64,000 nt of DNA from the NCBI GenBank assembly GCA_016712525.1, contig JADJQX010000001.1, forward strand, positions 1,612,001 through 1,676,000. Direction: 5' to 3'. The stretch's first letter is position 1, and each line of letters opens with the position of its first letter. The notes under the pieces are model-generated. The model was given only the letters and a program-made list of their open reading frames with translations. It was not told where the DNA came from and searched no databases. The DNA comes from Myxococcales bacterium (lineage in GTDB: Bacteria > Myxococcota_A > Polyangia > Polyangiales > Polyangiaceae). Positions 19,001 through 27,529 of this stretch are shown here, in pieces. The position numbers were made by a program, and so were the translations under genes.

Positions 19001-19124
19001 GCTGGAAGCGTATCCGCGCCGCCGCCAACAGCATTCGACTTTTTCGTCATCCCTGCGAGCGCGACGACGCCTCCCGCGGGCTGTCGGGAGAGTGGCGTTA
19101 CGCGAGGCCGAGGGAGGCCTCGGC

Positions 19125-19859
19125 TCAGGGGGCTGGGCTGCTCGCCGTGTAGGGGCGCTGTCCGAACGTGTTGCCGCCTGCGCCGAGCTCGCAGGCGAGA
19201 GTGAACCCGGGGGCGTTGAAGGTCTTCTGCGGCGTGCAGAGCGCCACGGCGCAGCCGATCTTGGTGGAGGTCGACCACACCAGTTGTGTGTAGTGTCCAC
19301 ACACTTGACCGGGCTTGCACGTGTTCGCCGCGAGGTCGTAGTGCGCCTTCTCGGCCCACCACATGCCGAGACCCTGGTCGAACATGGCAGAGACTTTGGT
19401 CGTGTTGGTCGCGTCGCCGAGGGTGAGCCCCGTGACGGTCGCCGCGGCGACGTTTTCGCCGACGTACGTGCCCACCCAGCCGGGGATGTTCTTGCGAGCT
19501 TCGGCGGGGGAGTGCTCCACCGAGCAGCTTTTCGCGACGCCGGCGGCGTAGGTGGCGAGGTTCTCGTCCCAGGCGAGCTGTGGCATCGCCGCGGCGCCGA
19601 CGCTCGCGCGCAGCGCGTTGACGCTGGCCACGAAGGCGTTCTTCTGCGCGGCGCTCAGGGGCGCGAGCGCGACCGTTTGTGGCGCGGAATGGGCCTGCGA
19701 AGCCGACGGGAGCGTGACGGCGCGGGGCGGGAGCGTGGGTGTACGTTGCGTCCGGTTCGGCGCCGAGGGAGCCGCCTCGACCGACGTGGCTCCGACGAGC
19801 GCGACGAGCACCCCCGCCATCGCAACCCCAAGACCCGCAGACCTGCGCGATGCGCTCAT
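19125..19859 (-). CDS. Secreted CAP-domain (SCP/PR1-like) protein
   Basis: About 244 residues from the ATG at 19859 (MSASRRSAG), with a signal peptide ending near VEA. The C-terminal 150 residues are a CAP domain: the Asn-Ala-Leu-Arg helix (VNALRASVG), PQLAWDENLATYA, GENVA, and the signature CGHYTQLVWSTSTKIGCAV with the two His positions of the CAP cavity (SVEHSPAE and GHYTQ). Three or four cysteines suggest disulphides. Bacterial CAP proteins are secreted and bind ligands or act as proteases or toxin-like factors; the activity of this one is unknown. Confidence 0.9.
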   Translation of the reverse strand: MSASRRSAGLGVAMAGVLVALVGATSVEAAPSAPNRTQRTPTLPPRAVTLPSASQAHSAPQTVALAPLSAAQKNAFVASVNALRASVGAAAMPQLAWDENLATYAAGVAKSCSVEHSPAEARKNIPGWVGTYVGENVAAATVTGLTLGDATNTTKVSAMFDQGLGMWWAEKAHYDLAANTCKPGQVCGHYTQLVWSTSTKIGCAVALCTPQKTFNAPGFTLACELGAGGNTFGQRPYTASSPAP

Positions 19860-20143
19860 GGACCGCCCCGACGTGGTGGAGAGAAGGGCAGCCGCTCCAC
19901 CCGTTGGAGGTGGCTCGTGCCCGAGACCGAACAACGCGCCGACGTGACGCGCGTGCGAACGAGGCTAGCGCCTTGGCGCGGATGCGCAAAACGTGGGCGG
20001 AGGCCACGGGGCGGGTGATGCGCGCAACTTGCCGACATGAATGGGAAATGTCGCGGTGTGAGGGACCCCTGAGAGTCGTCTTCGCCGGGCCCGTACGCCA
20101 CCTCGGAGCCATCGTGGAGCGCACCCGGTGTTACGCTCCAAGC

Positions 20144-21082
20144 GTGCCTAGCGCGCTCGCCACCGCGCTCGCGGCCCAGCGCGAGCCTTCGGCCAAACGT
20201 TCCCACCTCGACCGGCGATGCGCGGCGCGAGGGATCGAGGCGCTCGCCGACGAGATCGAAGAGCTGCTCGAGGCCACCCGCACGGGGTACGTCGAGGCGC
20301 GCGCCGCGGCCCTCGCGCTCTCGTCGTGGCTCGTGCACCACCACGCCGTCGCGCTCCCCGAGACCTCGCTCGTGCCTTCGCGTGCGCCGCTCACGACGTC
20401 GCCGACCATTCTCGCGCTGCGTGCCTCGTCGGGGGCTGCCCAAAGGCCCCTTCTTTCGTCACTGCTCCGCGAGGGGAGGGCCGCAGCGACGCTCGCCAAA
20501 GGGGGCCGTTTGGGTGAGATCTGCTTGCCCGCGAGCGCGATCGACTCGGCGCCTCCCAGCCACACGTTCGTCTCGGAGTCGTCGATGTCGGCGGCCGAGA
20601 GCGAGGTGCTCGGTGACGTCGGTGCTCGGGAGAGGCCGCCTTGGGAGCCGTTCGACGACATCCCCTTGCTCTCGGTCGAGCCCATGCGAGGGCCGTACGT
20701 CGGGAGGCCGCCGCTCGCGATCGACTCGGCGCGCTTCTTCTATGGTCGGGGTACGACCGGAGCCCTCGAGCCGCTCCGGATGCACCATCGCCCGCGCGTG
20801 ATCGAGAAGCTGCTCGACCAGCGGTGGCTCCGTCTCCGCGACGTCGTCCTCATCGCGGCACGTCGGCCCACGGTGCCCGCGCTCGCGTGGGCCGTCGCGT
20901 CGAGGGATCGCTGGTTTTTTCAGGCTCCCGTACGCGAGGCCCTGGCGCAGAACCCGTTCTCGCCCACGAGCCTCGTGCTCGCGCTCTTGCCCGCGGTCAC
21001 GGCGTCGACGGCCTCGAGGCTCGCGCGCTCCACGTCGCCCGAGGTGAGCGACGCGGCGAGCCGCTTCGGCGTACAGCGATGA
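20144..21082 (+). CDS. Hypothetical protein, about 312 residues
   Basis: Start taken as the GTG at 20144; no convincing ribosome-binding site and the frame is open further upstream. No signal peptide. The sequence is mostly helical (EALADEIEELLEATRTGYVEARAAALALSSWLVHHH) with a Pro/Ser-rich middle, and the last 120 residues have helix pairs like HEAT or TPR units (RLRDVVLIAARRPTVPALAWAVASR). No catalytic motif seen. It is divergent from the CAP-domain gene and converges on the PEGA gene. Function unknown. Confidence 0.65.
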   Translation: MPSALATALAAQREPSAKRSHLDRRCAARGIEALADEIEELLEATRTGYVEARAAALALSSWLVHHHAVALPETSLVPSRAPLTTSPTILALRASSGAAQRPLLSSLLREGRAAATLAKGGRLGEICLPASAIDSAPPSHTFVSESSMSAAESEVLGDVGARERPPWEPFDDIPLLSVEPMRGPYVGRPPLAIDSARFFYGRGTTGALEPLRMHHRPRVIEKLLDQRWLRLRDVVLIAARRPTVPALAWAVASRDRWFFQAPVREALAQNPFSPTSLVLALLPAVTASTASRLARSTSPEVSDAASRFGVQR

Positions 21083-21112
21083 CCGTCGAGCTCGGGTTCG
21101 TCGACGCGAGCC

Positions 21113-22897
21113 TCAAGGACCGAACATGAGGCCGACGTAGAGGCCCAAGTACACCTGGGGGCCCGTGGCGAGCTGGTACGACGGCGTCGTGAGGCCGACA
21201 CCGGGCGCGAGCTGACGGCTGCCGTCAGGGTCGGTGCGCGGGATCTGGTCGCCGAAGATCTTCGCGTTGGGGCTCTCGGCGAGCATCATGAGGCCGATGG
21301 GCATCGAGAGCTTCTCGCTGAAGCGCGGTGCCACCGAGCCGTCGAGCGAGAGCACCGGGGAGAGCGAGCCCACCGCGTTCGAGGCGAAGGCGTCCCGTAG
21401 GCCTTGCGGGCCCTCCGTGTCGCGCACGAGGAACGACACGCGGTACGACGCGCCCACGCCCACGGCGAAGCTGCCGCGGAGCCCGTTCGTCTGGAACGAG
21501 AGGCGCGTTCGGCGGAGCAAGAACCGGCCGCCGCGACCGATGAGGAAATCTTCTTTGCGCTTCGGGTCGGGGCCGAGGCCGCCGCCCACGCCGAGGTTCG
21601 AACCGGAGTAGTCGAGCGTGGTCGACTGTTGATCGAAGGAGCCGCCGAAGAGGAGCTCGAGGCCCACGGGATCCCAGTGGTGGCCCGCGAAGAAGAAGAG
21701 GCCACCGCCGAGGGCCGCGCCTCCGCCCGAGCACGCCTCGACGCCCTGAGATTTGTTGGCGCATGCGGTCTGCACGTCGCTCCCGTTGCCCGCCGGGAGC
21801 ATGAGCCCCATGAGCCCGAAGCCGCCATAGAACCCCTCGAGCTTGCGCGGGCCCTTGTCGTCGCCGCCGGTCTTCACCTCCTCGGAGAGGTTCAAGACCA
21901 CGGTGCGCGACACGTTCTCGCGCTCGGCGAGGACGATCTCGTCCTCGAAGCGCTGGTAGCCCTCGCGCGTCACGACGAGCTTGTGGGTGCCCGCCGGTAT
22001 CTCCGCGGAAAAACTGCCATTTCCGACGGGTTTGCCGTCGAGCTGGATGAGGGCGGTGGGGCTCCCGTCGACCGAGACCTTGAGCTTGGCGAGGGTGCCC
22101 GAGGCGCGGAGCTCGATGTCGCGGAGGCCGTTCTTGTCGACCGTGACCTTTTCGGGCGCAGACACGAGGTTCGGCCCCCGCACGACGACCTCGTGCGTCC
22201 CGGGATCGACGTCACCTTCCCAGGGGGCGGGGCCCATGTCGATGCCGTCGACGAAGACGCGGACGGCCTTGCCCTCGGCCTCGTGCACCTTGAGCTTGCC
22301 CTTGTTCACCTCGGCGGACAGCTTCGCCGCGACGGTGGCGGCGGTGTTGCCGGCGATGGTGACCTGCGCCTCGAAGGGGGCGAAACCAGGCTTTTTTGCC
22401 GAGACTTTGTGCTCGCCGACCGAGAGCCTCACGGGCTTCTCGAGCGGTGCCTTGCCCACCGCCACACCGTCGATCGAAATGTCGGCGCCGGCCTCGGTGG
22501 AGGTGACGGTGAGGGGCCCGGACTTTTGGCCGAGCTCCTTCAGCCGCTTCTCGGCGGTGGCGCGTTGGTCCTTCGTGAGCTTGCCCACGTGCGAGCGGAT
22601 GAGGTCCTCGTAGGCCTCGTAGGCCTTGCCCGCGTCGCCCTTTTCGTAGAGCGCGTTGGCGAGGCCCATCATGGCCTCGAGGCTCGGGTTCTGGGCCTTG
22701 GCGGCGCCGTAGGCGGCGATCGCGGCGTCCCACGACTTGGACTTGGCGGCCTTGTCGCCCGCGGCGAGCTGGGCTTTGGCGTCGGCCGGGGCCTGCGCGA
22801 GCGCCACGGAAGGCGTGAGCATCGCCAGCGCTGCGGCGACGAAGCCTGCGCGGAGGAACGTGGACGAGCGCGCGACGCGGACGCGAGGGAACACCAT
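21113..22897 (-). CDS. Secreted TPR-PEGA protein with C-terminal barrel-like domain
   Basis: 594 residues. A signal peptide ends near ALA-QA (residue 35). TPR-like helices follow (AAIAAYGAAKAQNPS, EAMMGLANALYEKGD). Residues about 125-345 contain several PEGA-type beta units, including GADISIDGVAVGKAPLE, VRVFVDGIDMGPAPWEG and ALIQLDGKPVGNGSF, each leading to a GTHK/GEHK turn. The C-terminal 230 residues are Gly/aromatic-rich alternating strands ending LYVGLMFGP, like a small outer-membrane barrel. PEGA domains are common in myxobacterial envelope proteins and probably contact peptidoglycan or surface polymers. An outer-membrane-linked structural role is likely but unproven. Confidence 0.8.
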   Translation of the reverse strand: MVFPRVRVARSSTFLRAGFVAAALAMLTPSVALAQAPADAKAQLAAGDKAAKSKSWDAAIAAYGAAKAQNPSLEAMMGLANALYEKGDAGKAYEAYEDLIRSHVGKLTKDQRATAEKRLKELGQKSGPLTVTSTEAGADISIDGVAVGKAPLEKPVRLSVGEHKVSAKKPGFAPFEAQVTIAGNTAATVAAKLSAEVNKGKLKVHEAEGKAVRVFVDGIDMGPAPWEGDVDPGTHEVVVRGPNLVSAPEKVTVDKNGLRDIELRASGTLAKLKVSVDGSPTALIQLDGKPVGNGSFSAEIPAGTHKLVVTREGYQRFEDEIVLAERENVSRTVVLNLSEEVKTGGDDKGPRKLEGFYGGFGLMGLMLPAGNGSDVQTACANKSQGVEACSGGGAALGGGLFFFAGHHWDPVGLELLFGGSFDQQSTTLDYSGSNLGVGGGLGPDPKRKEDFLIGRGGRFLLRRTRLSFQTNGLRGSFAVGVGASYRVSFLVRDTEGPQGLRDAFASNAVGSLSPVLSLDGSVAPRFSEKLSMPIGLMMLAESPNAKIFGDQIPRTDPDGSRQLAPGVGLTTPSYQLATGPQVYLGLYVGLMFGP

Positions 22898-23205
22898 GGC
22901 ACTCCTACCGTACCGAGGCCTTCCTCCCGAGGGAAGGACGGAACGCCAGCGCGAGCGAGAGGGGGGCCCGCCGCCGCTTCGGGGAGGGGCCTGCGATTCG
23001 GCCCTCCGTGGGTCCGCTCCTCGATTTTCGTGCCTCCGCCGTTCGGCTCGACCTGCCAGAACCTGCCATTCGCGGCGACCTGTCGGTGGTGCGGTTCGAC
23101 GCGATGATCCCCCTGCAGCTCACGTCCTCTGCGCGGTCAGTGCATTGGCGGACGACGATAGCCGTCCTCTTTCGTCTCCAACGCGCTTGGGGAAGCCGCT
23201 CACGC
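22898..23205. other. Intergenic region, no feature recognised
   Basis: About 308 bp upstream of the PEGA gene and downstream of the beta-propeller gene. It is G-rich near 22950-22990 and contains short direct repeats of cctgcca (23050-23070), but no gene, hairpin terminator or RNA could be supported. It presumably contains the promoter of the PEGA gene. Confidence 0.5.
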
Positions 23206-25512
23206 TCAGTGCGACTGGGAGACCACGTACACCTGCGGCCGCGACGCTCCCTCGACCTCGTCGATCCAGACGAAGAGGTAGCCCGCGTCCCCGACCGGGA
23301 GGATCTTACCTCCGATCTGACCGACGAACCGAAGCGGTGGTCCCTCGTGCCGTTTCGTCGGATCGTCTTGAACGAACCTGGGATAGCCCCCGAGCTTCGA
23401 GCCCCGCGCCCACCGATACGATGGCCCCGGAGGCGTGTCGACCTCCGCGACGTGCGCGACGTCGACCTCCACGTAACGCTCGAGCGACAGCGCGCGTGCT
23501 CTACCCTCAGAGACGACGACCAGCGCAGTGCTCTCCCCGTCGAGCTCTCCTTCTGCGATGAGTCGACCGTACACGCCTCCGCCGCCGAGCTCCCAGGGCT
23601 TGTCTCCGCTGCCGTTCCACCATTCCGTCTCGCTGATCGCGATGGCGACGAAACCCTTTGGGAGGGGCAGGACCTCGGGATGCGCGGGCAGGATTGCGCG
23701 CAGCTCGCCCTTCACGTCGATCGCGGGCGTTGCCATCTCCTTTCCCAGCGAGACGTGCAACGCCGGTCGCGTCCATGCTGGCGGCGGCGTCGAGAGACGC
23801 CGTGCAGGCATCGACTTTTCCGATCGCGGCAGACCTCGCGCTTCCACGTCGACCGAGCCGAGCGCCAGCGCAAGTACGTCGGTGTCGTCGATGACGAGGA
23901 CGCGGTCATTTGCCGGATCCACGGCGATCAGCGCGCCTCCACTCCGGGCCGAAGCGAAGCGCTTGTTCCCCGGCAGGTTCGCGACTCGATGGGGGAGCCC
24001 TGCGGCGTCGATTACCCAGAGCGCGTCCTTCTTCGTGTCGTGGTCCCATCCGACCGTCATCAGGCGATCCCGAGCCGGATCCCAAAGGAGGATGTGCCCC
24101 GGGACTGCAGACGCGACGCACGCCCACTGCAGGTCGACGAGGCGATGCAGCTCGCTATCGACGAGCAGGTACACGCCCGCATCCGTGGACACCATCGACC
24201 CGACACCGTGGGGCGGCGGCGTCTTCGGGCGGAGCTCCAGGAAGCCTCCGGTGGACGTGCCAGCGACCCATGTCGTGTTGCACTCGGTGTCGCCGAACAC
24301 GACCACGCGCGATGAAGGCGCATCCCATGCAAAGCCGACGCGGCCCGAGTAGCGTGGGCCGGGCCCGCCGTTGGCAGGCGCGATCTCGAGGAACGTTCCC
24401 CCGTCGGCCGCCGAGAGGAGCGCGCCTTTGCCATCGAGCACGAACAAGGCAGTATCGCTGGCCGCGAAGTTCAGGTAGCGAGCGTCCGTGACGTTGCCGG
24501 CCTCGACCTTGGCGATAGGCCTCCACGCTGAGGTACCTTCGGGGGTCCACCAGGTGCGGCTCGAGTGGTCCGCGACGACGAGCCGCGTGCGCGTCGTGAT
24601 GCCTGTAACGTACTCACCGAAGCGCGGACCTGCCAGATCATCGCGCTCCATCGTCGTGCCTCCGGGCGCCGAGACGAGCGCAGAGCTCGTGGGTGAGCCC
24701 TGCTTCTCGAAGTCCTGTCCGCCGTAATAGACGATGCGCAGGTCACGTGTCACCGCGAGTCGCCCACCCGAACGGTACGTGGTCGTGGCGATCTCGGGCT
24801 CCACGTCGACGAAGCCCTCGTCCTGCCACGCTGCGAGCACCAAGCGATCTTCTCCTGCGGGCCGCAGCGATACGATCGTCGAGAGCGGTGGATACCACGC
24901 GAGGCCATGCAGCTTGCCGTCTTCGGCCACTTCGTAGAACGCCTCACCGTCGAACGCCCACAGCGTGCCGTCGATGTCGTAGCCGACGGCGACGCCGGCG
25001 TCCTCGACCGGTGCGAAGGCGTGCAAGTATGGCGCGACGCCGGCATCGGTGATCACGCCGTCGCGCACGACGTACGCGTTCGCTTCGTTGCTCGAGCACA
25101 CGAGGACGACCGCCGCGTCGATTTTCGCGATCCATGCGGCGTGTGCTTCGGGCACCCACGCGACGGCGTCACCGAAGTCGAACGGAAGGAACGTGACGTG
25201 GTGGGGCGCGCTCGGCCGGAATGTGCGGAGACCGTCCCTCGCGATCCGGGCGATGGTCACCTCGCCGCTCGGAGCGAGCCACGCCACGGGCGGCCCTTCG
25301 ATGCGTGCCTCCTCCTCCGAGGGGTGCGGTACGGCCCCGGCGACGATGCGCGTGAACCCGCCCTCGTCGCGTAGCTCCCAGACTTCCGTCGCCTCGCGGC
25401 GAGCGTCGTCGCAGGCGAGGAGGAGTCGGTCGTATTTGGGTTCGAAGGCGAGCGCGACGCGGACGTTCGGTGGCGGCCGCTCGGGCACCGTGCGCTCGAA
25501 GTGAGACTTCAT
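23206..25512 (-). CDS. Beta-propeller-like protein with C-terminal YwqG (DUF1963)-like domain
   Basis: About 768 residues from the ATG at 25512; there is no signal peptide. Residues 1-640 repeat the pattern of propeller blades (WVPEAHAAWIAKID, DGTLWAFDGEAFYEVAEDGKLHGLAWYP, GGTFLEIAP, DPANDRVLVIDD). The C-terminal ~120 residues match the YwqG/DUF1963 pattern: KLGGYPRFVQDDP, then LRFVGQIGGK and GDAGYLFVWIDE. DUF1963 proteins are often neighbours of immunity-type genes. Its fusion to a long propeller suggests a cytosolic interaction platform. Base composition is slightly less GC-biased than in its neighbours, so acquisition is possible. Exact function unknown. Confidence 0.65.
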   Translation of the reverse strand: MKSHFERTVPERPPPNVRVALAFEPKYDRLLLACDDARREATEVWELRDEGGFTRIVAGAVPHPSEEEARIEGPPVAWLAPSGEVTIARIARDGLRTFRPSAPHHVTFLPFDFGDAVAWVPEAHAAWIAKIDAAVVLVCSSNEANAYVVRDGVITDAGVAPYLHAFAPVEDAGVAVGYDIDGTLWAFDGEAFYEVAEDGKLHGLAWYPPLSTIVSLRPAGEDRLVLAAWQDEGFVDVEPEIATTTYRSGGRLAVTRDLRIVYYGGQDFEKQGSPTSSALVSAPGGTTMERDDLAGPRFGEYVTGITTRTRLVVADHSSRTWWTPEGTSAWRPIAKVEAGNVTDARYLNFAASDTALFVLDGKGALLSAADGGTFLEIAPANGGPGPRYSGRVGFAWDAPSSRVVVFGDTECNTTWVAGTSTGGFLELRPKTPPPHGVGSMVSTDAGVYLLVDSELHRLVDLQWACVASAVPGHILLWDPARDRLMTVGWDHDTKKDALWVIDAAGLPHRVANLPGNKRFASARSGGALIAVDPANDRVLVIDDTDVLALALGSVDVEARGLPRSEKSMPARRLSTPPPAWTRPALHVSLGKEMATPAIDVKGELRAILPAHPEVLPLPKGFVAIAISETEWWNGSGDKPWELGGGGVYGRLIAEGELDGESTALVVVSEGRARALSLERYVEVDVAHVAEVDTPPGPSYRWARGSKLGGYPRFVQDDPTKRHEGPPLRFVGQIGGKILPVGDAGYLFVWIDEVEGASRPQVYVVSQSH

Positions 25513-25789
25513 GGGGTGCGACCGTAACACGTTCTCGAGAGCGGTGTAGTAGGCCGCAATGCCGATTGCCCATGATCTGGAATCGCTACGTTGGCCCCTT
25601 GGTCCAGTTGAACGGGACGTCGATGGGGGTTGAGGGGCCTGCGATGGTGACTCGGTGGGCCGCCTTTTTGGTGCCCGGCCTCGTGACCGAAAAGGTGCCA
25701 TCCGAGGCTGCCCGGGGCCATGCCCGTGCGCCGCGTGCGGCTCGGAAAAGACCTATCCCGAGACGTCGCGGCGCACGGTCGACTCGGAC

Positions 25790-26518
25790 TTACTTCCGTG
25801 GCGGTGCGCCGGGCGTGCCGGCAGGGCCGCAGCACTCGACACGACCGAAGAGCACGCCACCGGGGCACGGCGCCGCGAGGTGCACGCTCGACGCGGCTTG
25901 CCCCGTCGCGCCGCATGCGGCTTGCGCGAGAGGGCCCACGTCCGCGTAGGGGATGCAGGCCATTCCGTCCCCGAAGCTCGCGTACGTGCAGGCCGGCGGA
26001 TAACCCGTCGGGACGGGGGGGACGCCCGGATCGGGAGGCGTGGAAGGGTCGGGCCACGGCACGGGCGGCGTGGAAGGGTCGGGCCACGGGGTGCTCGGAT
26101 CGGGGCCGGGAACGGGAGGTTTTCCGGGATCGCCGGGCACGTCGCTCGCGAAACAGCAGGTCGCCGAGCAGCGGCCGGACGAGTCCCCCGAGAAGCCTAC
26201 GAGCGTCGCTCCGGCACCTTCGCAGATCTGGGTGCCCTGGATCTTCGCCTTCTCGGGGGCGTCGCGACAGGCGAGCCCGAGGTCCACCTCGAAACACCGT
26301 CCGCCGGGCCCTCCAGGAGCACCGGGAGAGGGAGTCGTCGTCGGAACGCCGGGGGGCGACGACGTCGGTGCGCTCGGATCTTGGCCACCCGAAGCGGTCG
26401 AGCCCGGGCTCGACGGATCGGTGCTCGGGTCGGGCACACCGGCGATCTTGCCCGAACAGGCCACGAGCGTGAACGCCCCGACGATGGTGCAGAATGCAAC
26501 GATGACACGCGAGCGCAT
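25790..26518 (-). CDS. Pro/Asp-rich lipoprotein with PWPDPSTP repeats
   Basis: 242 residues from the ATG at 26518, preceded by AAAGG. The lipobox is LVAC (Cys about 17). A Ser/Pro/Thr tether is followed by a Cys-containing globular part (CFEVDLGLACRDAPEK, CSATCCFASD), then near-perfect tandem repeats of PWPDPSTPP, and a second Cys-containing part ending ECCGPAG. The repeats at DNA level lie around 26030-26115. Probably a cell-surface protein with a rigid proline spacer joining two disulphide-stabilised modules. No family recognised. The 277 bp between this gene and 25512 show no convincing gene. Confidence 0.75.
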   Translation of the reverse strand: MRSRVIVAFCTIVGAFTLVACSGKIAGVPDPSTDPSSPGSTASGGQDPSAPTSSPPGVPTTTPSPGAPGGPGGRCFEVDLGLACRDAPEKAKIQGTQICEGAGATLVGFSGDSSGRCSATCCFASDVPGDPGKPPVPGPDPSTPWPDPSTPPVPWPDPSTPPDPGVPPVPTGYPPACTYASFGDGMACIPYADVGPLAQAACGATGQAASSVHLAAPCPGGVLFGRVECCGPAGTPGAPPRK

Positions 26519-26680
26519 GGAGGTGCCTTTCGATTCCCGGGGCTCGTCCCTCGCGCGCGGCACGTGTCCGCGCACCTCGTCGTGACGCCCGCGCATCGGG
26601 AGCCCGCGACGCTTCGAGCCTCGGCGAACGGTAAGGGGCGCGGTCCCTCGATTTCGGGTGGAGAAAAAAACGCGGCGCCT

Positions 26681-27529
26681 TCAGAGCGCGATCGCCGCGC
26701 ACGGGGAGGCCCCCGCCGCGACGACGCTCGTGAGCCCGTGGGGCACCCGATCGGTCGACGATAGCTTTGGGTCGGTCCAAAGGACGGCGCTCTCGGTGAC
26801 GACGGCGGGCCCCGCCGGGAGGGCTCCCATGCCGAGCACGGCCTCGTCGATGGGCTGCGTGACCGCGAGGGACGTCCCTCCGCCCGAGGTCGCGTCGCCG
26901 AGGTGGAGCTCGTAGAGCACGGGCTTCGTTCGCCCCGTGACGGCGAAGAGGCGGCCGTCGATCGTCCCGACGAGCCCACCCAGGGGCTCCGGTACGGCAG
27001 CCTTCCCGATCGGCGTTCGCGCCATCGAGACAGGATCGATCACCACGAGCACGCCGCTCACGATGGCGTAGACGAGCTCGACGCCCGAGCGTGGGTCGAG
27101 CACGAACGCCATGGCCGTCGCGTCGAGCGCGAGGGGGAGCGCCTTGCACGCGCCCGACGGGTCGACGTCGTAGACTTTGCCTCCGTAGGTCGCCCACATC
27201 GTGCCGCTCGCGTTCGGTGCGATGGGACCTCCGCCCGGGAAGGTGCACTCGGGGGAGAGCGAGAGCGGGCGCGCCGGTGTGCCGCGGTCGGAGACGAGCC
27301 CGATGCGGCCGTCGAGGGTGCGAAGCGCGAGCCACGGCTTCGACGTTTGGCATGCGAGGAGCCCTGGGCCGGGCACGGTGGGGCTAGGGCCCGGTGAAGG
27401 TGTCGCCGTCGGCGGCGAAGGATCCGAGGGAGGCTCGCCCGTACCGTTCGCGTACGCGACGACGTCGGCGAGTGGGGAGCACGCGACGAGCGCGAGCGTC
27501 GCGGCGGCGACTCCCACGTCGCGTCTCAT
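26681..27529 (-). CDS. Lipoprotein of the sigma/anti-sigma operon
   Basis: 282 residues. A short signal peptide ends in the lipobox LVAC (Cys 17), followed by a Pro/Ser/Thr tether. The mature domain has propeller-like strands (LRTLDGRIGLVSDRG, MWATYGGKVYDVDPSG, LVGTIDGRLFAVTGRTK). Its ATG overlaps the stop codon of the FecR-like gene by four bases (ATGA at 27526-27529), so translation is probably coupled and the protein likely belongs to the same signalling unit, perhaps as a periplasmic sensor or effector. That role is an inference from gene order. Confidence 0.8.
   Translation of the reverse strand: MRRDVGVAAATLALVACSPLADVVAYANGTGEPPSDPSPPTATPSPGPSPTVPGPGLLACQTSKPWLALRTLDGRIGLVSDRGTPARPLSLSPECTFPGGGPIAPNASGTMWATYGGKVYDVDPSGACKALPLALDATAMAFVLDPRSGVELVYAIVSGVLVVIDPVSMARTPIGKAAVPEPLGGLVGTIDGRLFAVTGRTKPVLYELHLGDATSGGGTSLAVTQPIDEAVLGMGALPAGPAVVTESAVLWTDPKLSSTDRVPHGLTSVVAAGASPCAAIAL

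Noticed and set aside
25513..25789. Small gene between the propeller and lipoprotein genes
   Set aside because: Short minus-strand peptide stretches look plausible but no start codon with a ribosome-binding site or known motif was found.
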